A DNA stretch of 64,000 nucleotides. It comes from Nematopogon swammerdamellus (lineage: Eukaryota > Arthropoda > Insecta > Lepidoptera > Adelidae). Where the stretch lies: the NCBI GenBank assembly GCA_946902875.1, contig OX336339.1, positions 24,893,349-24,957,348 of the forward strand, read 5' to 3'. Positions 20,533-31,035 of this stretch are shown piece by piece; position 1 is the first letter of the stretch; every line of letters starts with the position of its first letter. The position numbers and the translations under genes were made by a program. The notes beneath the pieces are model-generated. The model searched no databases. It was not told the DNA's origin and worked only from the letters and a program-made list of their open reading frames with translations.

Positions 20533-20855
20533 CGCTATACCATACCGTCTATCTTGTGTATCTGCCATACCAAACTGCCTGTCGCGCCATCTATCATTGA
20601 GAAGCTTAAACATTATTGATTGTAAGCACGTTTGTTGTAAGGTGACCCCCTTATTATTTTACTTTTTGCTTTATTTATTATTTGTTGGCATATCATCCAT
20701 AATTAATGTAATGACACATATTATGTGAAAATTTCAACCGGCTACCTATTACAGTTCAAAAGATGAAGGAAGGATAGTATGGACGGACGGATGGACAGAC
20801 GTTTTAGGCTTAGTAATAGGACTCCGTATGGATACGGAACCCTAATAAAATCATA

Positions 20856-21139
20856 ACCTATGTACACTAATCCGCAGCGTCTAAATATATAACTGTTTAA
20901 GTTGCTGACTGTACAATATTTTTGCCTACGCCAGAGCGCGGAATACCGAGAGTCCCCTTGTACAGTTTAATTACTCGGTGCATTGAGGACCCGATTGCAG
21001 ACATTCGCACGATTTCCCCATATTATATTGTCGACGGCAGGCGAACTGAAGATGGCCTGATTCCTGCTTTTTTCGTTTCTTTCATGTCCACGGAGTGAGT
21101 AATATTGTTCTATAATTAATTAGAAATTATCTGTACAGC
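20856..21139. other. Unassigned sequence
   Basis: No gene or repeat recognised. Confidence 0.35.
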
Positions 21140-21660
21140 TGGAACATGTAAAAAGTTAAATTACAAATTTAAAAAAATCCCGCCCCTAAAAAAGTCCAAA
21201 ATAATTTCCGTTTACTTACTTATAGGATTCGGGGGACCGCTGAGTAAATTTCCGCGCAGCTCTGATTTTTTATATTTTATTTACTTAGCGGCCCCCTGAA
21301 TCCTTTAATTAAATAACCGCAAATTATTTTTAACTTTTCAAGCTTCGGGGTTTTTTTTAATTTGTAATTTTACTTTTATTTCAAGCTTTTTTCCAAAAAC
21401 CGCATGCAAATCGCTCCACTTTTTAAAATAATTAAATTTTTTATTACTTAATTATTTGATTATTAACAACCACCCCAATTAAACCAGCTTTCTAATAAAA
21501 AAAAACGCATTTAAATCGGTCCATTCGTTTGGAAGCTAGGATGCCACAGACAGACACACACACACCCTCACACACCTTCACATACAGACATACACTACAC
21601 ACACACGTCAAACTAACACCCCTCCGTTTTTTGCTACGGGGGATACGTTTGCCTAGAATA
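21140..21660. repeat. H repeat (foldback)
   Basis: Two arms (about 21155-21230 and 21285-21365) are inverted copies built on 'aatttccgtttacttactta' and 'aaattac'. The outer part has 'aaatcggtccattcgtttgg', a CA-rich stretch and 'cccctccgttttttgc'. Related copies: 32930-33345, 42510-42620, 62770-62890. Confidence 0.65.
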
Positions 21661-21689
21661 TTTCTTACACATTTTATTGGTATAATTGT

Positions 21690-22142
21690 CCGAAATGAAA
21701 TGAAATAGTTTATTCACTAATAAAATATTTACAAAAAATTGCTAAAATAAATATATATTTCAATTAAATCTAACTGACATTATAATCTAAAACTATTTTA
21801 ATGGTGAATGTAATTCTTATTATATCAAATACTCACAATACCTAATCTAAGATGAATACTTGATATTTCCAATACACCCGGTCGTACAGATATATGGTTA
21901 TGCGTTAACATATTCCCAGGAGACTAGTGCCGGGAGCCCGGGAACAGGGATTCAGGGACGCGATCCCCGCCCTAATCTCTAATAGGGACCTTATAAGATT
22001 GCCCCAAGGTCACGGGAGCCAAATATAATTATCCTATACTTACCTATACCCTAGTACTTAGCTAGGTAGAGTTAGGTAATACTGCTATGTATTTATTCTG
22101 ACTTTTACCTTGGTAGTTCTGATCATTATGTCATCTACTTAT
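21690..22142 (-). repeat. Possible LINE 3' end
   Basis: Minus strand ends 'gaataaactatttcatttca', a short tandem tail typical of CR1/jockey-like 3' ends. Upstream sequence is non-coding. Confidence 0.4.
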
Positions 22143-22794
22143 ACTCCGTTCATCCTAGCAACTAATGCGGAGCGGTTTCTCGCTCTCGCAACGGTTATTA
22201 CTCTTCTTTACACAGGACACAACGTTGTGTTTGTGAGTCATAGGTTTATGCGAAAGTCATCTCAAAACCATAACGGCGCGTGCGCCGCTGCGCCTGGAGT
22301 TAGTGTTGCGTTTTTATTCTGAGAAGGTTTCAGGCAGCCAGGTGCAGTCGGCCGGTCAGTCGACGCATTACAATCAGTAGCCTTTCCTGCGCGTCATAAT
22401 AATAACGTATTAATTGTTTTGCATATTTTTCACGTGTTATTTTGAAGTTTTGTATATTAATTTGTGTTGGTGGATTAACTTATCCACCTACAATAGCACG
22501 AACAGCTGAAGTAAGTAGCTTAGGCACAAAATTTAAATAATATATAATTTTAATATTACATAATTTACAGTGAAAATATAAATATTTAACTTGATTCCAA
22601 GCAAAAAATAAAAATAAACAGGTTTATTGCAAAATTTTCATTCATCAAATAAATAAATAATAATTCAATAAATTGTTTAAATTAAACTATATTCATAACC
22701 TCAGTTCACAGTCACTTCAATCACCCTTTGCGAGAGTGAGAAGTACAGAGAAAGAGAAACCGCTCAGCATTAGTTGCTAGGATGAACGGAGTGT
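22143..22794. mobile_element. TIR element, ~650 bp
   Basis: Left 22143-22188 and right 22750-22794 are inverted copies: ACTCCGTTCATCCTAGCAAC, then TAATGC(G/T)GAGCGGTTTCTC. Imperfect similarity continues inward (ctctcgcaa). No transposase seen. The middle holds 'ggtcagtcgacgcattacaa' and a donor-like 'gaagtaagt'. Confidence 0.7.
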
Positions 22795-22849
22795 AATTGT
22801 TGTTTTAAAATCAAGCTATTTAGTGTGTTTTTGGATTTATTTACTATTA

Positions 22850-23150
22850 TTTCGGCGCGCTGAACTATTCGGTTTGTATGATGGCCACATTTTAGCGTAA
22901 CCCGAACTTTATATAGCCTGTCCTGTGTCTCGTATAGTAAAATTTGCTTATACTAAGTTTCATTGAATTCGGATGATCGGTTTAAGAGTTATGGAGGAAC
23001 ATACATGTATACTACATACAGAAAAGATTTCTAATAAAAACCGTCAATTTAGTTTTAGTATCATACATAGAGTCTACAAACGCAATATCTCATAAAACAA
23101 AGTAACTTACTCCATGACCATCCCTTACAGATTTATTATTAGTATTTATG
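22850..23150 (+). repeat. E repeat, head-truncated
   Basis: 'gcgctgaactattcggtttg' through 'tcattgaattcggatgatcg' to 'cgcaatatctcataaaacaa'. Confidence 0.8.
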
Positions 23151-23184
23151 ATTGATTGATTGATTGATGATAGTATTGATATAT

Positions 23185-23847
23185 TGATACTAGCTTTTGC
23201 CCGCGGCTTCGCTTCGCGTGTTTAAGGTTTTACCTTTTTGCTCATAGCTCAGGCCGCCGATGATGTAGCGTTATGATTTATATCCTAAAATCATTTTGAG
23301 AAGTGACAATATGTAATAGTGAAAACCGTAAGTAAATTGAAAAAGTGGTTCTCGAGTTATAAGGAGAAACTTCGCTTTATTTATTTATTATTTAATATTA
23401 TTAATTAAAAAATTATTTATAGGGAAGGATTGTAAACATTTTTAATTTAAAAAAAAATCGCTAGGAAAAAAATTCATTAAAAAACATAACCATGCAAAAT
23501 GTTAAATAAAATATTCGTATTAAAGCAAAATCAAAACGATTCTAGTTTTTAAACGGTTTTATTTATTTATCTGTATCCTTCAATATCTTGAATGTGTGAA
23601 TTAAATTCGATAAAATAATGCAACCTAAAGTATACCATATGTCCTAAACAGTAAGGCTTATTTTTTAATGCGTCTCCACTTACCAGACCCACTGCCAAAA
23701 CATATCCATGGCAGCTCAACACTTGTAGCTTGGGCTCAACAGGTGACGAGGATAACACAATAAGGTGTAAACTTTATACCTTTATTTTACTTGTATACAT
23801 TATCAAGATATGTGTAAGTATTTTATACATATTATTTAACGAAAATA
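23185..23847. repeat. E-repeat head variant and AT-rich sequence
   Basis: 23190-23222 has 'cttttgcccgcggcttcgct'. The rest is AT-rich with no gene recognised. Confidence 0.4.
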
Positions 23848-23897
23848 ATCTAACGAAAATACTTGATATTATACATTATCAAGTATTTTCGTTAGAT
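23848..23897. repeat. Perfect 21-bp inverted repeat
   Basis: Arms 23848-23868 and 23877-23897 (atctaacgaaaatacttgat..) are exact reverse complements around an 8-nt loop (ttatacat). Confidence 0.95.
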
Positions 23898-24529
23898 GAA
23901 AAATAAACTACACACTACAATTTAAATTAAGAATTTCTAATAAAAAACCTTTCTAATTTTTTCTGAATCGCTCGAAAGGGTTTTTGAAAACAAAACGAAA
24001 TATCACAAAAATTTCAGATTATGATTTTTTTCACTTTCGATGAAAAGGATATCTCGTTCAGATCACTACCAAAGTGATTATCACAACCGAACTAACGAAC
24101 ACAGAATGGTAAAAATAGCGATTAGATTGTCTGAGAGGTCCGCACGTCCTGAAACGTCTGAAGGAGTGAGCCCGAAGTATTGACACGTGTGACGTCACCC
24201 GCTGGCCGAGCACATCAAAGTTACTGGAATGCGTAGCGGATTCACCACTCGCGCTCTCTCTGCTCCTAGTCAATTGCTGAGGCTCTACTCTCGGTCCAAT
24301 TCAGGCTGCTTGGAGAAGTAATCGTAACTAAAGACTGTAGAGGGTGTAGGTAGACCTGGACAGGATGTAGGTAGACGTACTGTTGAACTTTCAACAGCAA
24401 GTTCCTCGGCCTATTCGAGACGGGAATGTTATTTTTTTCCTAAATAGTATAGAGGATCTACGGAACCCTCCTTGCGTGAGTAAAACTCGCGTCTGAGCTA
24501 TTTTTTTAAGTATCTAGTCAGATATATTG
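23898..24529. other. Non-repetitive segment with E-box/CRE pair
   Basis: 24184-24189 is CACGTG and 24190-24197 is TGACGTCA, directly adjoining, within a moderately GC-rich stretch (24090-24300). No gene recognised; promoter function is speculative. Confidence 0.3.
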
Positions 24530-24604
24530 TTTACTAGCTTTGCCCGTGGTTTCGCTCGCGTGAAATTCGTATTTAAAAAGAAGAAAGTAAGAAAGTAAGT
24601 TTTG
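24530..24604 (+). repeat. E-repeat head
   Basis: 'ctttgcccgtggtttcgctc' followed by 'aagaagaaagtaagaaagta'; truncated by a composite SINE. Confidence 0.75.
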
Positions 24605-25063
24605 TACCGTGTGGGGTCGGTACTTAAAAAGAATAGCCCCACTGCATGTACCGTGTGGGGTCGGTACTTAAAAAGAATAGCCCCACTGCATCTCTCCCCG
24701 CCGCATGTCGTAAAAGTCGACTAAGGGATAAGAAAATTCGTCAGCCTCGGTAGCTCAGTGGCGCGGTTGGTTAGTCAACTGTTATTAAGCAACACTGAGC
24801 GCGGTCAGTGATTGGATGGGTGACCGCTCGACCGTTGGAGGCTGACCGTGGTTCGGATTCCACGTTAAACTGTAGGTCCCTTCCCTTCTTACCTTACTAG
24901 GTGGTAGGGTTTATCCCGGCCGGGTTGGTACCACCGCACTGAACGAAACGTCGGTCGAAACGGCTATGTAAATAGTTCGTGTTTTCCGTCCAGTTTAGTG
25001 TAGCCGACATGAAATGAAGGGAAGCACTGACATGGCACCTAGTTCACCCTGTGTGTCAGTTTC

Positions 25064-25095
<32 letters not shown>
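24605..25095 (+). mobile_element. Composite SINE: C head + 5S/tRNA head + A tail
   Basis: Two tandem copies of the C head (24605 and 24650, gtgtggggtcggtacttaaa), then 'cagcctcggtagctcagtgg' (24742), the 5S-like 'gtgattggatgggtgacc', the B-box-like 'ggttcggattcc', core and A tail, and a long poly-A. About 45 bp of the tail is missing before 'tgtcagtttccat'. Same architecture as 1043-1548. Confidence 0.85.
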
Positions 25096-25100
<5 letters not shown>

Positions 25101-25119
25101 CTTCATACAATTTCATATT

Positions 25120-25507
25120 AAAAAAAAATTCACTTTGTCATGAATTGCTGCATGTGTCATAAATCAGCATCATGCTTGTTTAGGCAGTGGCAAACATTAT
25201 TGTAAAGTAGACGAAGTGCACATTGAAAAAATTTCCAGTGAAGTTTCTTGTCAGTTCTTCTTCGCCGTGATAATCGAACTGGCGGAATGTTACAATGTAA
25301 ATATGACCAATCTGAGCGCAGTGTACTGCCAATAGATGCTAAATAAACAATAAACAACATGATTGATAATTTCATCCTTAGTATAACGTACTCTTGGATA
25401 ATATGTCGAAAATTCCGCGAACATTATCACTTTCAGCATAAACGTGAATACTGAAGAATCTGACCACTCTGCCTATTTACATTGCGCACATCTGGTGTAT
25501 AGTGTCA
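25120..25507 (-). repeat. J repeat
   Basis: 'gaagtttcttgtcagttctt', 'cgaaaattccgcg', 'gaagaatctgaccactctgc' and 'catctggtgtatagtg', in common with 19020-19265. Confidence 0.55.
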
Positions 25508-25899
25508 TTTTTTATTTATTTATAGAAACTGACACGGTTGGCTACATCACCTACAACATCCGTGATGTCGGCCCATAACACCGGGTGAACTAGGCCCCAT
25601 GTCAGTGCTTCCCTTCGGTCGTGCCGGCTAAACTGAACTGGACGGAAAACACAAACTATTTACATAGCCGTTTCGACCGACGCGACGGTTCATTCAGTGC
25701 GGTGGTAACAACCCGGGCGGCTTGAACACTACCACCTAGTAAGGTAAGAAGGGAAGGGACCTACAGTTTTTACGTGTAATCCGAACCACGGTCAGCCTCC
25801 AACGGTCGAGCGGTCACCCATCCAAGAACTGACCGCGCCCAGCGACAGTCGACTGTCTGCACCACTGAGCTATCGAGGCTGACATGAGCTATCGAGGCC
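25508..25899 (-). mobile_element. SINE-A, full length
   Basis: Tail, core, B-box-like, 5S-like and tRNA-like A box, ending near 25883. The last 15 bp (gagctatcgaggc) are repeated at 25885-25899. Confidence 0.85.
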
Positions 25900-27431
25900 A
25901 TCGTCAATTTTGATAGTTAAATAATATAAAGTCAAAAACTATTGCAATATTGCATCAGAAGTGCAGGACTGTGCTTGAGGTCGGTGCCCCTCTAGGAGAC
26001 GCAACCAGTCCGGCTTAAAGGCGGACTAGAGGCTCTGAGGAAAGGTAATTTACCACCGATTTGAAGATCGGTGGATAACGGGTTACAATTTAATAGTTGA
26101 TTCAGTTATCAATACAATTAGACTTCGACAAGCCTGTAATTAATTTTCCTCATAATTCCAGTACACCCGCCACATTACTATATTTGATATTTGATACTCG
26201 ACACTAAATTACCTATGTAAAACGCTGTTGCATACAGTTTATAACAGTTTGAAAACGAATAAAACGAACAAAAATCCCATGTAACGAAATCTTAGTCAGT
26301 TTTAGATACAATCTTGTGGAATAGGAATAATTATAAAATGTACAGATTTTGTGTAAAAACCATTTCCATATTTGATACGTATCAAGTAAAAATAAGTTAT
26401 TAAATACCTACTACATTTATTACCCTCCTTCGGGTTCGCAGTCGGGTAAATATCGTACCTAAAATTAAAACAACGTTAAAAGATAAGGATTCGTAAATTA
26501 TATCTAATGCCAATAATTTTTAGGTGAAGGGAAACATATGTATGTTTTAATATGGTAGGACCATTGGTAGGCTGAAATAAAAATATGAATAAAAAAAAAT
26601 ATAAAAAAAAAATTATGCTCAGAAGGCCCACTCCACATGTTTTCAGTGCGCACTTGTATTTGTTCTTATAAATTCTCCTTTCGACCTCATGGAACTCTTG
26701 GATAGTTATCGGGCATGACGATTTTAATTAATAAACAATCCTACCATGATATGTATCAGTAATTTAAATTTTCCAACTGACCATAAAAAAGTCCCATGAT
26801 TTTTTTTGCCATCGCCATAAAACATATTACACTCAACCACCATAAAACAAGAGCGAACCCGCCCATCCCTCGTAAAACCGCTGATTAATTTAATCGCAGT
26901 AAAATATTTAATAAAACTCCCGTGCCAAATTAGATTGGGGATGGTATCCTGCAGCCTAGTTTCATTGGGGTGGAAAGTGGAAGAGCCTTGCGCGAGCGAG
27001 ACCGAGCGATAGGAGCGAGCGGGCGGAAGAGAGTGGCTCCATTCAAGAAGTCGGCTGTGAATCTGGAACACACTTTCACAGACAAAGCTCCAATTTAGAC
27101 CCAACTCACTTACGCTAGGACGGAGTTGACTAGCGTATATTAACCGTGGAGTCTTATTTTGCGTATTTATTCTACGAGCACTTTGCTGAGACGGTAACCT
27201 CGAGTTTATCCACTCAATACCTACGTTTTAATGCCAGAAATGAAGTCCTATGCCTAAAACAAATTTACCAAATATTAATACCTACTAACATATACCAGTG
27301 AAAATATCTCCTCAATTTGCATATTAAACATTTTATAAAGCCCGGCTATGAATAACGTAAAAAAACAAGGCTGATCTTAAACATCAGTAGAAATGCTTTA
27401 GTCGATTCGTCTGGTCATTCTAATTTTTATT
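25900..27431. other. Unassigned sequence
   Basis: No recognised repeat or gene. 26980-27110 is non-repetitive and GC-rich (gcgagcgagaccgagcgata). The minus frame 26724-27104 has no recognisable domain. Confidence 0.35.
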
Positions 27432-27688
27432 GTTGTGGTAACTCACACGGTTTGTCAACATCCGTGATGTCAGCCCATAATACCGGGTGAACTAGGTGCC
27501 ATATCAGTGCTTCTCTTCATTTCATGTCGGCTACAATTAACTGGACGGAAAACACGAACTATTTACATGGCCCTCTCGACGACGTTTCGTTCAGTGCGGT
27601 GGTACCAACCCGGCCGGGATTAAACCACGGCCAGGCTCCGACGGTCGAGCGGTTACCCATCCAAGTACTGACCGTGCTCAGGGTTGGT
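27432..27688 (-). mobile_element. SINE-A, internally deleted
   Basis: Tail and core join directly to the head; the B-box-like region is lost (gggattaaaccacggccagg). The 5S-like 'aagtactgaccgtgctcagg' remains; the A-box end is missing. Confidence 0.75.
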
Positions 27689-27764
27689 AAGAGTATAATT
27701 CGTCTAAACGCTCGCCTACATCATTTTTTCTTTTCTTTCTTTATTTTTTCTGGTTTTCGTCTTT

Positions 27765-28100
27765 TTAACTGACTTCAAAAAAAGGAGGAGGTTCTCAATT
27801 CGACTGTATTTATTTTTCATAGCCGGTTTTTGTAAACTTACATGTAAATTTTTTATTTAATTATTTTTATTTCTAAACCATACGCCGGCGTAGTAATTTT
27901 TTTAAGTGAGAGTTTCAAGCTCTTGAAACAACTGTAGGCGGTGTTATTATGTGGTTAGTCATTAAAATACTTAAAATAATTCACTGCGAAGTTTCTTGCT
28001 GGTTCTGGTCGTGGGTGTTGGTCGAACCGAATAGAACAAATTGTGACAAGTTCGAGTGCAGCCTTGCTGCCGCGTGAATGATCAATAAACAATAACAATA
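27765..28100. repeat. 'actgacttcaaaaaaaggag' repeat and J repeat
   Basis: 27768-27830 matches 15478-15540. 27970-28100 is a J end, plus orientation, finishing 'gatcaataaacaataacaat'. Confidence 0.6.
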
Positions 28101-28142
28101 ACAACGCCAAGTTCCCCAGTTTCAATATCCCACATCTTGCTT

Positions 28143-28557
28143 CGTAGACTCTATATCACAAATGCGATAGATTATAATATCATCAACCAATACTAATAAT
28201 AATCTGTAAGGGATGGTCATGGAGTAAGTTACTTTGTTTTATGAGATATTGCGTCTGTAGACTCTATGTATGATACTAAAACTAAATTGAGGATTTTTAC
28301 AAGTTTTTTCTGTATGTATGTTCCTCCATAACTCTTAAACCGATAATCCGAATTTTATTAAACTTAATACAAGCACATTTGATTATACGGGACACAGGAT
28401 AGACTAAATAAAATTCCGTTCCGGTTACGCTAAGATGTGGCTCTCATACAAACCGATTTGTTCCGCCCTCCGAAATAAAGGTACGGTAGCGGGCTTACAA
28501 ACTTTCTTCTTTTTAAATACGAATTTCACGCGAGCGAAGTCGCGAGCAAAAGCTAGT
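28143..28557 (-). repeat. E repeat
   Basis: Minus-oriented: 'ctccataactcttaaaccga', 'acgctaagatgtggctctca' and the head 'cgcgagcgaagtcgcgagc'. Confidence 0.8.
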
Positions 28558-28861
28558 AATAGAATATAATAACCGGAATTCAGTTTCATATCATGAAACT
28601 TAATTCCAGATGCTTTGCATGATCTCGGAAGGTTCGATGCATCACCAATGATTTCCAGTTTTGGACGTGCCTATCTACAAAATTCATCTATTAACTTGAC
28701 TCTACTAACTAGAAAACGTATGCGCACTTGCCAACGGACAACTCACCCCTACGAAGTTAGGCTAAAAGCGTTGCAGTAACTCAATTTTAGATCCGAGTGG
28801 GTGGAACATTGCACCGTTGTTCGCGTAACCGAATTCATACTTTGATAAAGTCTGTTGTCTG
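28558..28861. other. Unassigned sequence
   Basis: Nothing recognised. Confidence 0.35.
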
Positions 28862-29150
28862 GTAATCTTCTTTTAAAAGGGACCGTCTGTCTGTATGTAT
28901 GTATGTATGTTTGAGGTAAACTCCGGAACCACTTAACACATTGAGGCTCACTATAGGCTATACAGCATTACGCTAAATAGCCTTAGGGTTGAGCAGTATC
29001 TAAATAATAAAGTATAGTGTGAACGGAATTTAGTGTCGAATGGTAGTAACAGATGGCGTTAGCTGTTCTGTTGCTTTGCGCTGGAGTAGAGTAGAGGTAT
29101 TAAACCGGGCGTACCGCGAGCGAAGTCGCGAGCAAAAGCTGGTATATTTG
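28862..29150. repeat. Dispersed repeat (also at 7710-7975)
   Basis: 'gtttgaggtaaactccggaa' through 'aatagccttagggttgagca' to an E-like terminus 'gcgagcgaagtcgcgagc'. Confidence 0.6.
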
Positions 29151-29814
29151 AAACCTTAGATTGAACTGATCTGTCGGTCGATGTATCTTAATCTGTTTAC
29201 TTCCAAGAATATAATAATGCTTTCTTCTCCTGATTTCCAGGTGTTTTCGGAGCACCGCGGCTCGGTCCCGACCTCTAGCGCCGACCTTGACATAAAATAA
29301 TGAAGCTAATTAATAAACACTTATTACCATGCAATGAAATTACCTACAGAACAATCAACCAGAGATACATGTGAGAGATTACAGGTTTAGAAGTACAGAT
29401 ATTAAAAAAATAATATGAAAAAAAAATCCTCTAATTGTTTTTTTGGGCCCGCGCGGGCCTTTCTGAACATTACCGTTTAAAATGATTTTAGAAATAAATT
29501 ACCTGATACTTAAAATACAAAATTTATGTATGTATCTAAAATAAAACGTGAGTGCATTGCCATCTTAAATCGTTAGGCTCATTCGTGCCATAATAAATTC
29601 CATCACGAACACACTTTTATATGGTAGAGCAGGCAGATATTGTAAATGCAGCGTGTAATATATTTCTGTTTTAATTTTGGAAAAAGAAACAAAATTTTTT
29701 GCATTACATAATTTTCCATTTTGATGACGGAAAAGGCAAAAAGGAATTTATAGTGGACACTAATTATGTACCTAAGTGTAATTAATTATATAACAGGTTG
29801 ACTGGGATACATTG
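29151..29814. other. Unassigned sequence
   Basis: No gene or repeat recognised. Contains the 14-bp all-GC palindrome GGCCCGCGCGGGCC at 29446-29459 within very AT-rich DNA. Confidence 0.4.
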
Positions 29815-30105
29815 TACATACATACATACCTACCACACGCTGTATACCGACCATCGGGGGTAAGCAGAGTAATCGATGTTGTACTGCAAGAGCACTTCTT
29901 GTAAATTACAGCACAACATCGATCACCACGTTTAGAAATGTATAATGACAAGATCAAGCAGTAAATAAAACACGAAGATCCACCTGCTGCATAACTCGGT
30001 GGAACGCCCGTGCCGTGAGAGGTGGCCTGCCTTTCGCCCTTTAGCACGGCACCTTGTCCTTATACAGATGCAGTGGGGCTAATATTTTTAAGTAGTCCCC
30101 AAATT
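29815..30105 (-). repeat. C repeat
   Basis: Begins on plus with (CATA)n and 'ccacacgctgtataccgac', and ends at the head 'cagtggggctaatattttta'. Middle: 'cacttcttgtaaattacagc' and 'gtgagaggtggcctgcc'. Confidence 0.75.
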
Positions 30106-30437
30106 TTATTACACAATTAAAAATAAAACTATCGCTCGCCAGAGGGTCAATATCGACCCAACACGAAGCACAAAATATCATCATATAACATAGGAAACAT
30201 GACAATAGCAAGAGAACGTGAAAGTCGCTCGCAAAGCCAATTACATTAAAACATGTTTCACAAAGGTCGCGGAAACAATGGGGTTTGGAGGAGAACCCGG
30301 CGATATGTCGTTCAATGCTTTTAACTTTTCACTTGGTGGGTAGTCGGGAAAAATGGCGATGTCGCGACCGAGCGCCTGATGGACTAGGGATGTTCTGAGG
30401 CGAAACTATCGATACAATTATTTTTAGGGAGACCGTT
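30106..30437. other. Non-repetitive segment with promoter-like motifs
   Basis: AAAATGGCG at 30351-30359 and TATCGATA (DREF-type) near 30405-30412 occur within about 60 bp. These resemble insect core-promoter-proximal motifs, but no transcript is evident. Confidence 0.25.
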
Positions 30438-31035
30438 GCTGTTGACTGGAAGAAATGACTCCTGTCAGTGATAAATTCACATTTATGAACTACTGATGGG
30501 TATTTGATAGTGCAGCGGTACGCGGGCCCCCGATAGTACGCAGCCTTATCTTTAGGCGCCCGCCTAAAGATACCATGTGGGGCCGGTACTTTAAAAGAAT
30601 AGCCCCACTGCATCTCTCCCCGTGTACGTCGTAAAAGGCGACTAATGTATATGACTCCCTTCTTATACTAGGTGGTAGGGTTTAACCCGCCCGGGTTGGT
30701 ACCACCGCACTGAATAAAACGTTGGTCGAAACGGCTATGTAAATAGTTTGTGTTTTCCGTCCAGTTCAGTGTAGCCGGCACGATCGAAGGGAAGCACGGA
30801 CATGGCACCTAGTTCACCCGGTGTTATGGACTGACAAGACGGATGTTTTAGGTGATGTAGCCAACCGTGTCAGTTTCCATAAAAAAAAAAAGTTGACTGG
30901 AAGAAATGACTCCTGTCATTAATATTGATAATATTGATAAATTCACCTTTATCAACTACTGATAATATTAAGGGTCTAGTGCAGCGGTGTCCAACCCGTA
31001 GCATACGGTCTTATCTTTAGGCGCCCGCTCACAAA
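30438..31035. repeat. Direct duplication flanking a SINE
   Basis: 30438-30555 and 30891-31025 share 'gttgactggaagaaatgact', 'aactactgat', 'agtgcagcggt' and 'cttatctttaggcgcccgc'. The second copy has 'gcagcggtgtccaacccg', a hAT-type terminus. A SINE lies between them. Confidence 0.7.
30571..30891 (+). mobile_element. C-head/A-tail SINE
   Basis: Head 'gtggggccggtactttaaaa', then 'gtcgtaaaaggcgactaatg', joining directly to the SINE-A core (ggtagggtttaacccgcccg) and tail with poly-A. No 5S/tRNA head. Confidence 0.85.

Larger units (their letters stand above)
20040..20855 (+). repeat. GTCY repeat variant split by a hAT element
   Basis: The left flank 'cccgtagatccgctatac' and right flank 'cataccgtctatcttgtgt' are contiguous in the relative at 14150-14195. 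The terminus is 'ctccgtatggatacgg', then 'aaccctaataaaa'. Confidence 0.75.

Noticed and set aside
26724..27104. 126-codon open frame on minus
   Set aside because: No domain or splice context that supports it.
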